A stretch of 64,000 bases of DNA from Mesorhizobium sp. M4B.F.Ca.ET.203.01.1.1 (lineage in GTDB: Bacteria; Pseudomonadota; Alphaproteobacteria; Rhizobiales; Rhizobiaceae): the NCBI RefSeq assembly GCF_004791025.1, contig NZ_SRUO01000002.1, positions 496,001-560,000 of the forward strand. The letters are read 5' to 3'. This document shows, one piece after another, positions 43,508 through 52,900 of the stretch; the stretch's first letter is position 1; every line of letters starts with the position of its first letter. The translations under genes were made by a program, and so were the position numbers. The notes beneath the pieces are model-generated. The model had not been told where the DNA came from and did no database searches. It worked only from the letters and a program-made list of their open reading frames with translations.

Positions 43508-44992
43508 TCATGCCGCGCCCAGCCGCGCGTGGATGTCGCGCGTCGCATGATAGAGGTCGCGGTAGATTGCCTTGCGCGCGCGATAGACCGGCACCAGCGC
43601 CTCGACCGGATCGACCTGTCTTGCCGGTGGCGCGGCCATCGCCTTGGCGGCGTCCTCCGGCGAACCGAACCATCCGATCGCCGAGGCCGCCAGCATGGCG
43701 GCACCGAGTGCGGCCGCCTCGTTGACCGGCGAAATGGAGAGCGGCCGTTCCAGCACGCTCGCCATGATCCGCATCAGCAACGTCGAATTGGTGCCGCCGC
43801 CGGCAGCGATCATCGCCTCTGCCTTGCCGGTCTGCGCCTCCATCGCATCGGTGGCGATCGCCTGCTCGAAGGCGATGCCTTCCAGCACCGCGCGGAAGAG
43901 ATGTCTTGGCTCATGGTCGAGCGACAGGCCGACAATGGCGCCGCGCGCAGCACCATCCCAGTACGGGCTCATGACCCCGGCCCAGTACGGCATGACCAGC
44001 AGGCCGTCGCTGCCTGCGGGCACCTCCATCGCGGCCTTCTCCAGGATGGCGGCGGAGGGTGCACCGGTGGTGCGCACGATCCAGTCGACCAGCTGCATGC
44101 CCGAGCGCAGCACCGTCTCCAGCATGAAGCCGGAGCCGGTCGGTGAGACCAGCGTGCGGAACGCGTCCGATGTCGTGACCGTGCCGGAATAACTGCCGCT
44201 GACGACGCCCGAGCCCAGCGAGAGATAGCTCTTGCCGGGACCATGGACGCCCATGCCGAGGCCCATCGCCTGGCCGTCGCCGGCGCCGGCGATGATGGGC
44301 GTGCCGGCCTTCAGCCCCGTTGCCGATGCGATGATTTCGGAAAGCCCGCCGCAGGTTTCTCCCGGCCCGACCAGCTCCGGCAGATGCTCCGGCCGCAACC
44401 CGGCGGCCTCGACCAGGCGGGGCTGCCAGGTACCGGTCTTGATGTCGAGAAGGCCGAGGGGATCGGCGCTCGCGGTGCTGGTGACCAGCCGCCCGGTCAG
44501 CCGATGGACGAAGAAGCCATGCACGTCGACGAGTGCCGCTGCCTGGCCAAGCGCCTGCGGCCGATGTTCTGCAAGCCAGGCGAGCGCATAGAGCGCCGGC
44601 GTCGGATCCGGCGGCTTGCCGCTCCAGTCTCGGATCGCCTCGCGGCCGAGCTCGGCCGAAAGCCGCGCCACTTGCGGACGGGCGCGCTCGTCCAGCCACA
44701 GGATCGCCGGGATGAGCGGCTTGCCGGCAGCGTCGATCAGGGTGAATGTCTCGCGCTGGTGGGCGATGGAAATCGCCGCCACGCGCGAACCGCCGACCTT
44801 GCCTGCGACCTGCTTCAGCGCGGCAAGCAGCGCCGTCCACCAATGCTCGGCGTCCTGTTCGAAATGGCCGGGCGCAGGGTTGGACAGCGGGTAGGTTTCG
44901 CGCGCCTGGAACAGTTCCGCCCCGTTCCGCGCGAAAGCGATCGCCTTCACGGCCGTCGTCGAGGCGTCGATCCCGATTACGACATCGTCCAT
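43508..44992 (-). CDS. FGGY-family carbohydrate kinase (xylulokinase-like)
   Basis: Kinase of 494 residues that phosphorylates a sugar or polyol with ATP. The N-terminal half opens with VIGIDASTTAVKAIAF, and the family motif AISIAHQRETFTLID and WLDERARPQ follow. The second signature region is GAGDGQAMGLGMGVHGPGKSYLSLGSG, and GGGTNSTLLMRIMASVLERPLSI is the adenine side. Length and motifs fit the xylulokinase branch; ligand identity is open. It is 19 bases after the SAF-domain oxidoreductase gene on the same strand. Confidence 0.92.
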   Translation of the reverse strand: MDDVVIGIDASTTAVKAIAFARNGAELFQARETYPLSNPAPGHFEQDAEHWWTALLAALKQVAGKVGGSRVAAISIAHQRETFTLIDAAGKPLIPAILWLDERARPQVARLSAELGREAIRDWSGKPPDPTPALYALAWLAEHRPQALGQAAALVDVHGFFVHRLTGRLVTSTASADPLGLLDIKTGTWQPRLVEAAGLRPEHLPELVGPGETCGGLSEIIASATGLKAGTPIIAGAGDGQAMGLGMGVHGPGKSYLSLGSGVVSGSYSGTVTTSDAFRTLVSPTGSGFMLETVLRSGMQLVDWIVRTTGAPSAAILEKAAMEVPAGSDGLLVMPYWAGVMSPYWDGAARGAIVGLSLDHEPRHLFRAVLEGIAFEQAIATDAMEAQTGKAEAMIAAGGGTNSTLLMRIMASVLERPLSISPVNEAAALGAAMLAASAIGWFGSPEDAAKAMAAPPARQVDPVEALVPVYRARKAIYRDLYHATRDIHARLGAA

Positions 44993-45011
44993 CAGGCGGA
45001 GATCCGGGATG

Positions 45012-46334
45012 TCAGGCGGCGTTGGTGACGAACCGTCCGTCCGACTGGTCGAGACGACGGCGGATCTGGGTTATCACCATCGAATCGTCGGGTACACAGT
45101 TTTCATAGGTGAGGAAGTCGCCGGCCTTCACTGGCTTCACCACCTTGGCGCGTTCGGCAAGCCCGAGCGGCAGTGCGCCCCTGGCACGCGCGTCCTCCCA
45201 GGTCATGGCGAAGCCGCGATAGTCGTTCTCGCCGATCATGCCGAGCGACTGGCCGGCGCCGAGGTTGCTCTTGGCGACCGCCACGGCTTCCGCCACCGGA
45301 TGGTCGAGCGGCTCCATGTCGGCGCGCTTGTAGACCACGGCGCGCGCCGCCGACAGCGGCACTTCCAGGCTGGTCAGGTGATAGGGGCGGAAGATCGTGA
45401 AATAGGGGCCCTTGCCGACCTTGAGGTCGATCATGCGCTCCAGCACGCGCGGATGCCTGGTCTCGATGATGCAGAACACGCCGGGCGCCACGCCCTTGCC
45501 GATCGAATAGTCGACCACGCCCTTGCGATGCAGCACGCCGCCATCCTCGCGCGGACAGAGCACGTTGGCGAGTTCGTCAAGCGTCGCGGTCGGGCCGTGC
45601 ATGCCCGGCACGTCAGGCACCAGGCCGGTGGCGTTGGCGATCGCCACCATCTCGATCGCCGTCTTCGAGCCGTCGACGAACTCGACCAGCATGCGCGCGT
45701 TCATGTTGCGCTCGCTGGCCTCCTTCTCGTAGTCGGCCGGCACGGCGTCGAACTTCAGCGGATTGTTCTTGCCCTTGCCGGCGGCGACTATTGTGAAACC
45801 AAGGCTCTTGGCAAAGCCGATGATCTCCAGCGTGCAGGCAGGCTCGTCGCCGGCGGCGCCCGTGTAGACGACCCCGGCCTTGCGCGCTTCTTCCTTCAGG
45901 AAACGGCCGATGGTGATGTCGGCCTCGACATTGAGCATGACGATATGCTTGCCGTTCTTCATCACTTCGAGCGCGAACAGCGTGCCGATGTTGGGGTTCC
46001 CGGTGGCGTCGATGATGACGTCGATGCGGCCGGCGGCAGCAAGCGCATGCAGATCCTCGGTGACGGCGATCTTGCCGGCCTCGATGGCACGGTCGATGGC
46101 AGAGGCGTTGGGCGCCTGGACGATGTCGGAGAGGTCATGGCCGGCAAGCAGGGCCGCGTCGATCGCCGCTTGCGGACGCACCTCGGAAATGGCGCCGATG
46201 CGCATGCCCGGCATAAGTGCTACCTGAACGACGATGTCAGTGCCCATCTGCCCGGCGCCGGCGAGACCGATGATGATCGGCCCCTGCTTTTCAGCGCGCT
46301 GCAGGAGTTCCGCTGCGAATTGCGGATGGGACAT
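45012..46334 (-). CDS. Homoserine-dehydrogenase-like NAD(P)-dependent oxidoreductase with SAF domain
   Basis: Protein of 440 residues. Residues about 20-150 are a Rossmann fold (IIIGLAGAGQMGTDIVVQV, VIIDATGNPNIGTLFALEVM); the middle is a catalytic domain with IVAAGKGKNNPLKFDAVP; the C-terminal 70 residues are SAF-like (ALPLGLAERAKVVKPVKAGDFLTYENC). Relatives are usually annotated only as NAD(P)H-dependent oxidoreductase and lie in sugar and polyol loci. It is the first gene before the FGGY kinase and has AGGAAG before its ATG. The reaction is unknown; oxidation or reduction of a polyol or branched sugar acid is inferred. Confidence 0.85.
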   Translation of the reverse strand: MSHPQFAAELLQRAEKQGPIIIGLAGAGQMGTDIVVQVALMPGMRIGAISEVRPQAAIDAALLAGHDLSDIVQAPNASAIDRAIEAGKIAVTEDLHALAAAGRIDVIIDATGNPNIGTLFALEVMKNGKHIVMLNVEADITIGRFLKEEARKAGVVYTGAAGDEPACTLEIIGFAKSLGFTIVAAGKGKNNPLKFDAVPADYEKEASERNMNARMLVEFVDGSKTAIEMVAIANATGLVPDVPGMHGPTATLDELANVLCPREDGGVLHRKGVVDYSIGKGVAPGVFCIIETRHPRVLERMIDLKVGKGPYFTIFRPYHLTSLEVPLSAARAVVYKRADMEPLDHPVAEAVAVAKSNLGAGQSLGMIGENDYRGFAMTWEDARARGALPLGLAERAKVVKPVKAGDFLTYENCVPDDSMVITQIRRRLDQSDGRFVTNAA

Positions 46335-46626
46335 GTAGCTTCCTCCGGTCCTTGGCGCGCCGCTGCGCCGGGATGATTATCATGAACATTCCTATTTCCA
46401 ATTGAAAAATATTTCAACCGGCATTTGGGCAGATGCTGCGGGAATCCGATTTGCAGGCGCCGGTGCAGCGGCAATGCCGGACCTTCGATGTCGGCAGGGC
46501 GCTTTCGTGAGGGATTTTGTCGGGCGTTTTGGCCAAAATCGACGCCTTCAGCACGAATAGTGCTGAGTGTCTGAACAAGCGCTCAACCTGGAACCGGCGT
46601 CGCCGATATGCGGCGGATCTTCATCT
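46335..46626. other. Gap upstream of the oxidoreductase gene
   Basis: No gene is seen. At 46383-46420 an AT-rich stretch holds TGAACATT, resembling the SorC half-site, and a near-palindrome around CAATTG. A perfect palindrome TTTTGGCCAAAA lies at 46527-46538. One of these may be an operator; none can be assigned with confidence. Confidence 0.4.
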
Positions 46627-47745
46627 TCAGCCGCCGATCTCGAAGAACGGTTTGCCGAGCAGGTCCGGCACCACGTCGATCCCGAGGCCAGGCCCGTCGG
46701 GGATGCCCATGCGGCTGCCGGTCACCGGCGGTTTGTTCGAGGCGGTGCGCACCGTCACCCATTCGTGGAAGGCGATGGCGTGCAGCCGCCGCTCCTCCGG
46801 CGTCGACAGCGACAGATGCGCCATGGCGGCCGTGTCGATCTCTGCGCCGCCGGTGTCCTCGACCGTGATCATGAAGCCGAGGTCGACTGCGACGTCGCGG
46901 ATCTGCCGCGTCCTGGTGACGCCGCCCAGCCGCGAGATCTTCAGCGTCAGCCCGTCGGCCGCGCCCCGGCGGTGAATTTCCAGCATCTCCTCCAGCGAGG
47001 TGACGGATTCGTCGAGCACCATCGGCTTGTCGAGCATGCGGCGCACCGACATGTTCTCGTCGAGCGTCGTGCAGGGCTGCTCGAACGTGTAGTCGATGGC
47101 GCGCGTCGCATCGGCGAACTGGCGCGCCTGGTAGGGTGTCCAGCCGGCATTGGCGTCGCAGAAGATCACCGTGCCCTTTGGTACGGCGGCGGCGACCGTC
47201 GTCACGCGCTCGATGTCGTCGCGGACATTGCCGCCGACCTTGACCTGCAGCCGTTGGTAGCCCTCGGCGACGATGCGCCTGGCGAGCGCGGCCATCTGGT
47301 CGAGCGTGCCGTGCGTGACGACCCTGTAGAGCTCCGCCGTCTCGCTCTCGCGGCCACCGAGCATCGTCACCAGCGGCACGTCCGCGGCGCGTGCCGCGAG
47401 GTCCCAGCAGGCCATGTCGAACGCCGACTTGATGTAGGGATGACCCTTGAACACCGTGTCCATCAGCCGGCCGATGCCGGCAAGGCCGCGCGGATCCTGG
47501 CCGATCAGATGCGGCGCGATTTCCGGCACGCCCGCGCGCGTTCCCGCCGGAAACGCGGCCGAGTAGAAATTGCCGAGCGGCGCCATCTCGCCCCAGCCCG
47601 TCACGCCGCTGTCGGAGGTGATGGCGACGATCACCGCGTCGAAGCAGTCGGCGACGCGCCCCTTCGACATCCGGTAGGGCCCGTCCACGAAGGGCTGCAC
47701 GACATGGTAGGCCTTGATGCTCTTGATCTTCACGTTGTCGTCCAC
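46627..47745 (-). CDS. Mandelate racemase/muconate lactonizing enzyme family protein
   Basis: Enolase-superfamily enzyme of 372 residues. Metal ligands are Asp197 (CDANAG), Glu222 (FEQP) and Asp245 (LDES); the catalytic bases would be Lys169 (LQVKVGG) and Lys269 (LKISRLGG). This Lys-Lys layout belongs to the MLE subgroup, which includes epimerases, dehydratases of hydroxyproline type and cycloisomerases. The start codon is GTG. It lies 15 bases after a GntR gene, which probably controls it. The substrate is unknown; proline-betaine or cis-3-hydroxyproline derivatives would be reasonable tests. Confidence 0.9.
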   Translation of the reverse strand: MDDNVKIKSIKAYHVVQPFVDGPYRMSKGRVADCFDAVIVAITSDSGVTGWGEMAPLGNFYSAAFPAGTRAGVPEIAPHLIGQDPRGLAGIGRLMDTVFKGHPYIKSAFDMACWDLAARAADVPLVTMLGGRESETAELYRVVTHGTLDQMAALARRIVAEGYQRLQVKVGGNVRDDIERVTTVAAAVPKGTVIFCDANAGWTPYQARQFADATRAIDYTFEQPCTTLDENMSVRRMLDKPMVLDESVTSLEEMLEIHRRGAADGLTLKISRLGGVTRTRQIRDVAVDLGFMITVEDTGGAEIDTAAMAHLSLSTPEERRLHAIAFHEWVTVRTASNKPPVTGSRMGIPDGPGLGIDVVPDLLGKPFFEIGG

Positions 47746-47760
47746 TGTCTGCGGGATTGG

Positions 47761-48453
47761 TCAGGCGCCTTTCGAGGCGCGCTTTTCGAGGCTGCGCGCA
47801 TAGGCGAGAAGCTCTTCGAAATCGAGGTCGATATGCTCGCGCGCGTGGCGTTGGGCGGCGCGCATGTCGTTGCCCTTGAGCAGCGCCACATAGGTCTCGT
47901 GTACATCCTCCGCGGGCACCGGCTCGGCGCGCGCCTGCTGGTGCAGCGCGAAATACATCTGCAGCCGGCTGGTCAGGCGCTGCCAGGTTTCCAAAAGCAC
48001 GGAATTGTCGGCCCATTCGTAGATCAGGCCATGCAATTGCAGCGCCGTCTCGATCTGGCGCGTGGTGTCGAGCGCACGCGTCGCCTGCTTGACCGTCGCG
48101 TGGCGGCGGTCGAGCTCGTCGAAGAAGCGCTGGTCGCGCAGCGGCCAGGTGCACTCGATGGCGAATTCATCGAGCACCTTGTTGAGCGAATAGGCGTCGA
48201 TGATGTCCTTGGCGGTGACATCGATGACGAAGGTGCCGGCGTAGGGAATGCTGGTCAGGATGCCGTCCTGGACCAGCTCACGCATCGCTTCGCGCAGCGG
48301 CGCGCGGCTTACCCGCATCTGTTCGGATATCCTGAGCTCGTTGAGCTTCTGCCCCGGCTCCAGCTGGCCGGTCAGGATGGCGCGCCGCAACAGCGCAACG
48401 ATCTCCGCCCTGCGCGTCGTATCCGCGATCGGACTGAAATCCAGCTTCGCCAT
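47761..48453 (-). CDS. GntR-family regulator (FCD subfamily)
   Basis: Regulator of 230 residues. The winged helix-turn-helix is in residues about 12-75 (ILTGQLEPGQKLNELRISEQMRVSRAPLREAMRELVQDGIL), and the rest is the all-helical FCD ligand domain. A perfect palindrome AGATTGTCGACAATCT at 48488-48503, 35 bases before its start, is the likely operator. It heads a two-gene unit with the enolase-superfamily enzyme. Confidence 0.92.
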   Translation of the reverse strand: MAKLDFSPIADTTRRAEIVALLRRAILTGQLEPGQKLNELRISEQMRVSRAPLREAMRELVQDGILTSIPYAGTFVIDVTAKDIIDAYSLNKVLDEFAIECTWPLRDQRFFDELDRRHATVKQATRALDTTRQIETALQLHGLIYEWADNSVLLETWQRLTSRLQMYFALHQQARAEPVPAEDVHETYVALLKGNDMRAAQRHAREHIDLDFEELLAYARSLEKRASKGA

Positions 48454-48487
48454 GCGCCCACTCCGGATGAACCATCGGAAGACAAAC

Positions 48488-48503
48488 AGATTGTCGACAA
48501 TCT
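48488..48503. promoter_or_regulatory. Candidate GntR/FCD operator
   Basis: AGATTGTCGACAATCT is a perfect 16-base palindrome of the TTGTNNACAA type bound by many FCD regulators. It lies just before the GntR gene. Confidence 0.7.
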
Positions 48504-48544
48504 AACAAGAGGGCAATTTGCGAATTCCGAAATTTCTGTCGATG

Positions 48545-48716
48545 GCTCAGGCCGCGCGGCAATCATGGCCGGGGCCGATCTCGAAGCGGGCCGCCTGATC
48601 GCGCTGTCGTCGGTCTCGGTGCGCCTCGGCCAGCCCTATTGCGCCTTCATGCTGCCGGCAAAGGCCGAGCGTGCCGACATCGCCGGGCTGGTCGCCTTGC
48701 TCAACAAAACGGCGCC
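48545..48716 (+). pseudogene. Remnant of a LysR-family regulator (3' end)
   Basis: The plus-strand frame reads GRAAIMAGADLEAGRLIALS, then GQPYCAFMLPAKAERADIAGLVALL. This is the usual last 55 residues of a LysR substrate-binding domain (the G-x-A-x-M then DLxAGRLI pattern). The preceding bases are the GntR promoter, so the first 250 or so residues are missing. The frame then runs into the terminator at 48711-48740. Confidence 0.6.
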
Positions 48717-48740
48717 CTCGACGTGGGAGTCGAGGGCGCC
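48711..48740 (-). terminator. Terminator of the second RND operon
   Basis: GGCGCCCTCGAC and its exact complement form a 12-base stem with a 6-base loop. On the minus strand it is followed by GTTTTGTTG, 26 bases past the adaptor stop codon. Confidence 0.85.
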
Positions 48741-48765
48741 GCGGGACCGGGACTGATGGGGGTTA

Positions 48766-49920
48766 TCAGCTGGCCGGTTTTTGTTGCGGCAGCGGCGAGA
48801 CGGGCATGCCGGGGCCGATCTTCTGCAGGTTGCCGGTAATCACCTGGTCGCCCTCGGCGACGCCGCTCAGGATGGCCACCTGGTCGCCATTGACCGGGCC
48901 GAGCGACACCATGCGCTGGTCGACAGTATTGCCCTTGCCGACGACGTAGAGGTACTTGCCGAGCTGGCTGGAGCCGAGCGCCACCTGCGGGACCATCAGC
49001 GTGTCGGGCTGCTCCTTCACATGCAGCCGGACGCGAACATACTGGCCGGGCAGCAACGAGAACTTCGCATTGCCGATCGTCGCCCGCGCCGTGATGGTGC
49101 CGGTCGAATGATCGATCGTGTTGTCGATGAAGGTGAGCTCGCCCTTCTGGCTGGGTTCCGTCTGACCCGGCAACAGAACATCGACGGCGATCGGGCCGGC
49201 CGCCTTGGCCGCCTCGATCTCAACCAGATCCGTCTCGCTCGGATTGAAGGTGACGTAGATCGGATCGAGCTGCACCAGCGTGTTGAGCACCGTGCCGGCG
49301 ACGCTGACCAGCGTGCCGACCGAAGCCTGGTTGCGGCCGATGCGCCCCGGGAACGGCGCCTTGATCTCCGCATAGCCGAGGTTGAGCTCGGCGGTGCGGA
49401 GCGCCGCCCTGTCGACCGCAAGCGCCGCCTCGGCCGCGCGCAAGGTGCTGGTGCGCTGGTCGAAGCTGTCCTTGGCGAGGTAGCCGCTCTTGGCGAGCTC
49501 GGTGCCGCGACCGAGATTGGAGCGCGCGTAGTCGAGCGTCGCCGTGTCACGCTCGATCTCGGCCTGCGCCTGGTCGAGTGCGGCCTGATAGTCCTGCGGC
49601 GCGATCCGGTAGAGCAGGTCGCCCTGCTTGACGTCGCTGCCGTCGGCGGCAGCCTGCTCCTGCAGGTAGCCGGGCACGCGGGCCTGCAGCGTGATGCTGC
49701 GGATCGACTCGACGCGCGCGGCATAGTCGAGATAGATCGGGATGGTCTTCTTGACGACGTTCACCACCGGCACCGGCATCACGAAGGCCGCCGGCGCGGG
49801 CGCTGCGCCCGCCGTGCCGGCATTGAGGCTCAAGCTGCCCATGTCGAGCAGATGGACGCTGGCCATCGAAATTGCGCCGAGCGCCACGGCCGTTCCCAAA
49901 GCGATTTTCCATTTACGCAT
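48766..49920 (-). CDS. RND efflux periplasmic adaptor (AcrA/MexA type)
   Basis: Membrane-fusion protein of 384 residues. It begins with a signal-anchor (KIALGTAVALGAISMASVHLL) without a lipobox Cys. The lipoyl half-motif is ARVPGYLQEQAAADGSDVKQGD, the helical hairpin includes DQAQAEIERDTATLDYARS, and the barrel has PGQYVRVRLHV. The ATG at 49920 has GGAG before it; a TTG at 49932 is less likely. It follows the pump gene by 14 bases, the reverse of the usual adaptor-first order. Confidence 0.92.
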   Translation of the reverse strand: MRKWKIALGTAVALGAISMASVHLLDMGSLSLNAGTAGAAPAPAAFVMPVPVVNVVKKTIPIYLDYAARVESIRSITLQARVPGYLQEQAAADGSDVKQGDLLYRIAPQDYQAALDQAQAEIERDTATLDYARSNLGRGTELAKSGYLAKDSFDQRTSTLRAAEAALAVDRAALRTAELNLGYAEIKAPFPGRIGRNQASVGTLVSVAGTVLNTLVQLDPIYVTFNPSETDLVEIEAAKAAGPIAVDVLLPGQTEPSQKGELTFIDNTIDHSTGTITARATIGNAKFSLLPGQYVRVRLHVKEQPDTLMVPQVALGSSQLGKYLYVVGKGNTVDQRMVSLGPVNGDQVAILSGVAEGDQVITGNLQKIGPGMPVSPLPQQKPAS

Positions 49921-49934
49921 TTTGGTCTCCAATC

Positions 49935-52900
49935 CTATTCGGCCGCTTCAGCCAGGCGCAGGGGCGCCGGCTCGGCAGTCGGTTCAATATGCTCTTGTTC
50001 ATGTTCCGCGGCGGGTTCGCTCCGCTCACGGCGCTCGCGCAACTGCTCGATCACCGCGTAGAAGACCGGCACGAACACCAGCGACAGCACCGTCGCCGCC
50101 ACCATGCCGCCGAAGACGGTGGTGCCGATCGACTGGCGGCTGGCGGCACCCGCGCCGGTGGCGTACATCAGCGGCAGCACGCCGAGGATGAAGGCGAAGG
50201 CCGTCATCAGGATCGGCCTGAGCCTCAGCCGCGCGGCTTCCATCGCCGCCTCGACGATGCTGAGGCCTTCCTCGCGCCGTCGCCTTGCGAACTCGACGAT
50301 CAGGATCGCGTTCTTCGCCGCCAGGCCGATCAGCATGACGAAGCCGATCTGCGAGTAGACGTCGATCTGCATGCCGCGCAGCAACAGCACCGCGAAAGCG
50401 CCGAACAAGGCGAGCGGCACGGCGAGCAGCACCATGAACGGCATTGCCCAGCTTTCATACTGCGCCGCCAGGATCAGGAAGACGAAGACGATTGCCAGGC
50501 CGAACACGATCGAGGCGATCGAGCCTGCCTTGAGCTCCTGATAGGTGATGCCGGTCCACTCATAGCCGAAATCCCTGGGCAGGACATTTGCCGCGGCGCG
50601 TTCCATCGCCGCCACCGCCTGTCCGGACGAGAAGCCGGGGGCGGCGCCGCCATTGATCAAGGCCGACGCATTGTTGTTGTAGTGGGGCACCGTCTCGGGC
50701 CCGACGATCGGCACCAGTTTGCCCAGCGTGCTCAGCGGCACCATGCCGCCCGACGAATTGCGCACATAGAGCCGTGAAATGTCGGTCGCATCGGCGCGCG
50801 CATCCTTGTCGGCCTGGATCGTCACCCGGAAGGTGCGGCCGAACAGGTTGAAGTCGTTGACGTAGAGCGAGCCGAGATAGATCTGCAGCGTGTTGAACAC
50901 GTCGGGCAGGTTGAGGCCGAGGAGCTTCGCCTTGCTGCGGTCGAGGTCGTAGTTGAACTGCGGCGTCGAGGTCGAGAAGGACGAGAACAGCTGCTGCGGA
51001 TTGAGCTCGGGCTGCTTGCGCGCCTCGGCGAGCAAAGCCTGGGTGACGTCGTTCAGCGCAGCACTTCCGCGCCCGGACAGGTCCTCGACCTGGAACTCGA
51101 AGCCGCCGGTGGTGCCGAGGCCCGGGATCGAAGGCGGGTCGAAGGAGAGTGCGAAGGCTTCCGGCATTTGCAGCAGCTTGCCGCGCACCTGCTCGACGAG
51201 CTTGGAGGCGCTCTGGTCGGGCCCGCGCTCGTCCCATGGCTTCAGGATGGCGAACTCCACCGCCGAGTTCGACTGCGCGGCGCTGGTCAGGAAGTTGAGG
51301 CCGCTGATCGATCCGACGATGTCGACGCCGGGCGTGTTCTGCAGGATGTCGCGCGCCTTCTCGGCCACCGCATCGGTGCGCTCCAGCGAGGCGCCGTCGG
51401 GCAGCTGGATGACGACGAAGAAATAGCCCTGATCCTCGACGGGGAGGAAGGTTGAGGGCAATTTCTGCCAGACGAAATAGGTCGCGACGAGACCGGCCGC
51501 GAACAGGCCGAGCATGATCCAGCGCAGCCTGATCAGGATGCGCACGCCGTGCGCATAGGCATGCGACAGCCAGTCGAAGCCGGCATTGAACCAGCGGAAC
51601 AAGAAGAACTGCGTCTCGCCGCGATGGCGCAGGAATGCCGCACTCAGCGCCGGGCTCAGCGTCAGCGAGTTGAAAGCCGAGATGCCGACAGAGATCGCCA
51701 CGGTGAGCGCAAACTGGTTGTAGAGCTTGCCCGAGACGCCGGGGATGAAGGCGACCGGAATGAACACCGCCATCAGCACCGCGGTGGTGGCGATGATCGG
51801 TCCCGTCACTTCCGCCATCGCCGCGCGCGTGGCTGCCAGCGGTTTGAGGCCGGCCTCGAGCTGTCGCTCGACATTTTCCACCACCACGATCGCGTCGTCG
51901 ACGACGAGGCCGATCGCCAGCACCATGCCGAGCAGCGACAGCATGTTGAGCGAGAAGCCCAGCATGTACATCACCGCCAGCGTCGCGATCAGCGACACCG
52001 GGATGGCGATGGTCGGGATGATGGTGGTGCGCCAGCTTTGCAGGAAGATGAACACCACCGCCACGACCAGCACCAGCGCTTCGCCGAGCGTGATCAGCAC
52101 GTCATGCATCGAGGCCGACACGAAGCGCGTCGTATCGTAGTGCATTCCGTATTTGACGCCTTTCGGGAAGCGCGCCGACAGCTCCTGCATCTTGTCCTTG
52201 ACCCGCTGCTGCAGGTCGAGCGCGTTGGAGCCCGGCATCTGGTAGACGGCGAGCACCACCGTCGGGTCCTTGCCGAAGAAGGCGGAGGAGGAATATTGCA
52301 ATGCGCCGAGCTCGATGCGCGCGACGTCGCGCAAGCGCACCAGCGAGCCGTTCGCCGGGTCGGCGCGCACGACGATTTCGCCGAATTCCTTCGGGTCGCT
52401 CAGGCGGCCGACGGCGTTGACCTGCATCTCGAAAGCGGTGCCGGCAGGCGCCGGCGACTGGCCGATCTTGCCGGCCGCCACCTGCACGTTCTGTTCGGCG
52501 ATCGCGTTCTGCACGTCGACGGCGGTGATGCCGAGATTGGCCAGCTTGTCGGGATCGAGCCAGACGCGCATCGAATAGCGCCGCTCGCCGAAGATCTGCA
52601 CGTCGCCGACGCCGGGCAGGCGCTTCAGCGGATCGACCACCTGCAGATAAGCGAGGTTGCTCAGCGCCACCGGATCGATCGAGCCGTCCGGCGAGGTGAG
52701 GTCGACGATGAGCACGAAATTGGGGTTCTGCTTCTTGATCGTCACGCCGCTTTGATTGACGATCGCCGGCAGCGAGGATGCGGCCTGCGAGACGCGGTTC
52801 TGGACGTCGACGGCGGCGGTGCTCAGCGGATAGCCGACATCGAAGGTGATGGTGATGGTCGAGGAGCCGTCGTTCGAGCTCGTCGACGACATGTAGGTCA

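Noticed and set aside
36355..44992. Erythritol (ery) locus
   Set aside because: SorC regulator and FGGY kinase are suggestive, but the other ery genes are absent and the kinase is closer to xylulokinase.
46567..48756. Plus-strand frame of 729 codons opposite the enolase and GntR genes
   Set aside because: Most of it is antisense to two convincing genes. Only its last 55 or so codons look like protein (LysR remnant) and were kept as a pseudogene.
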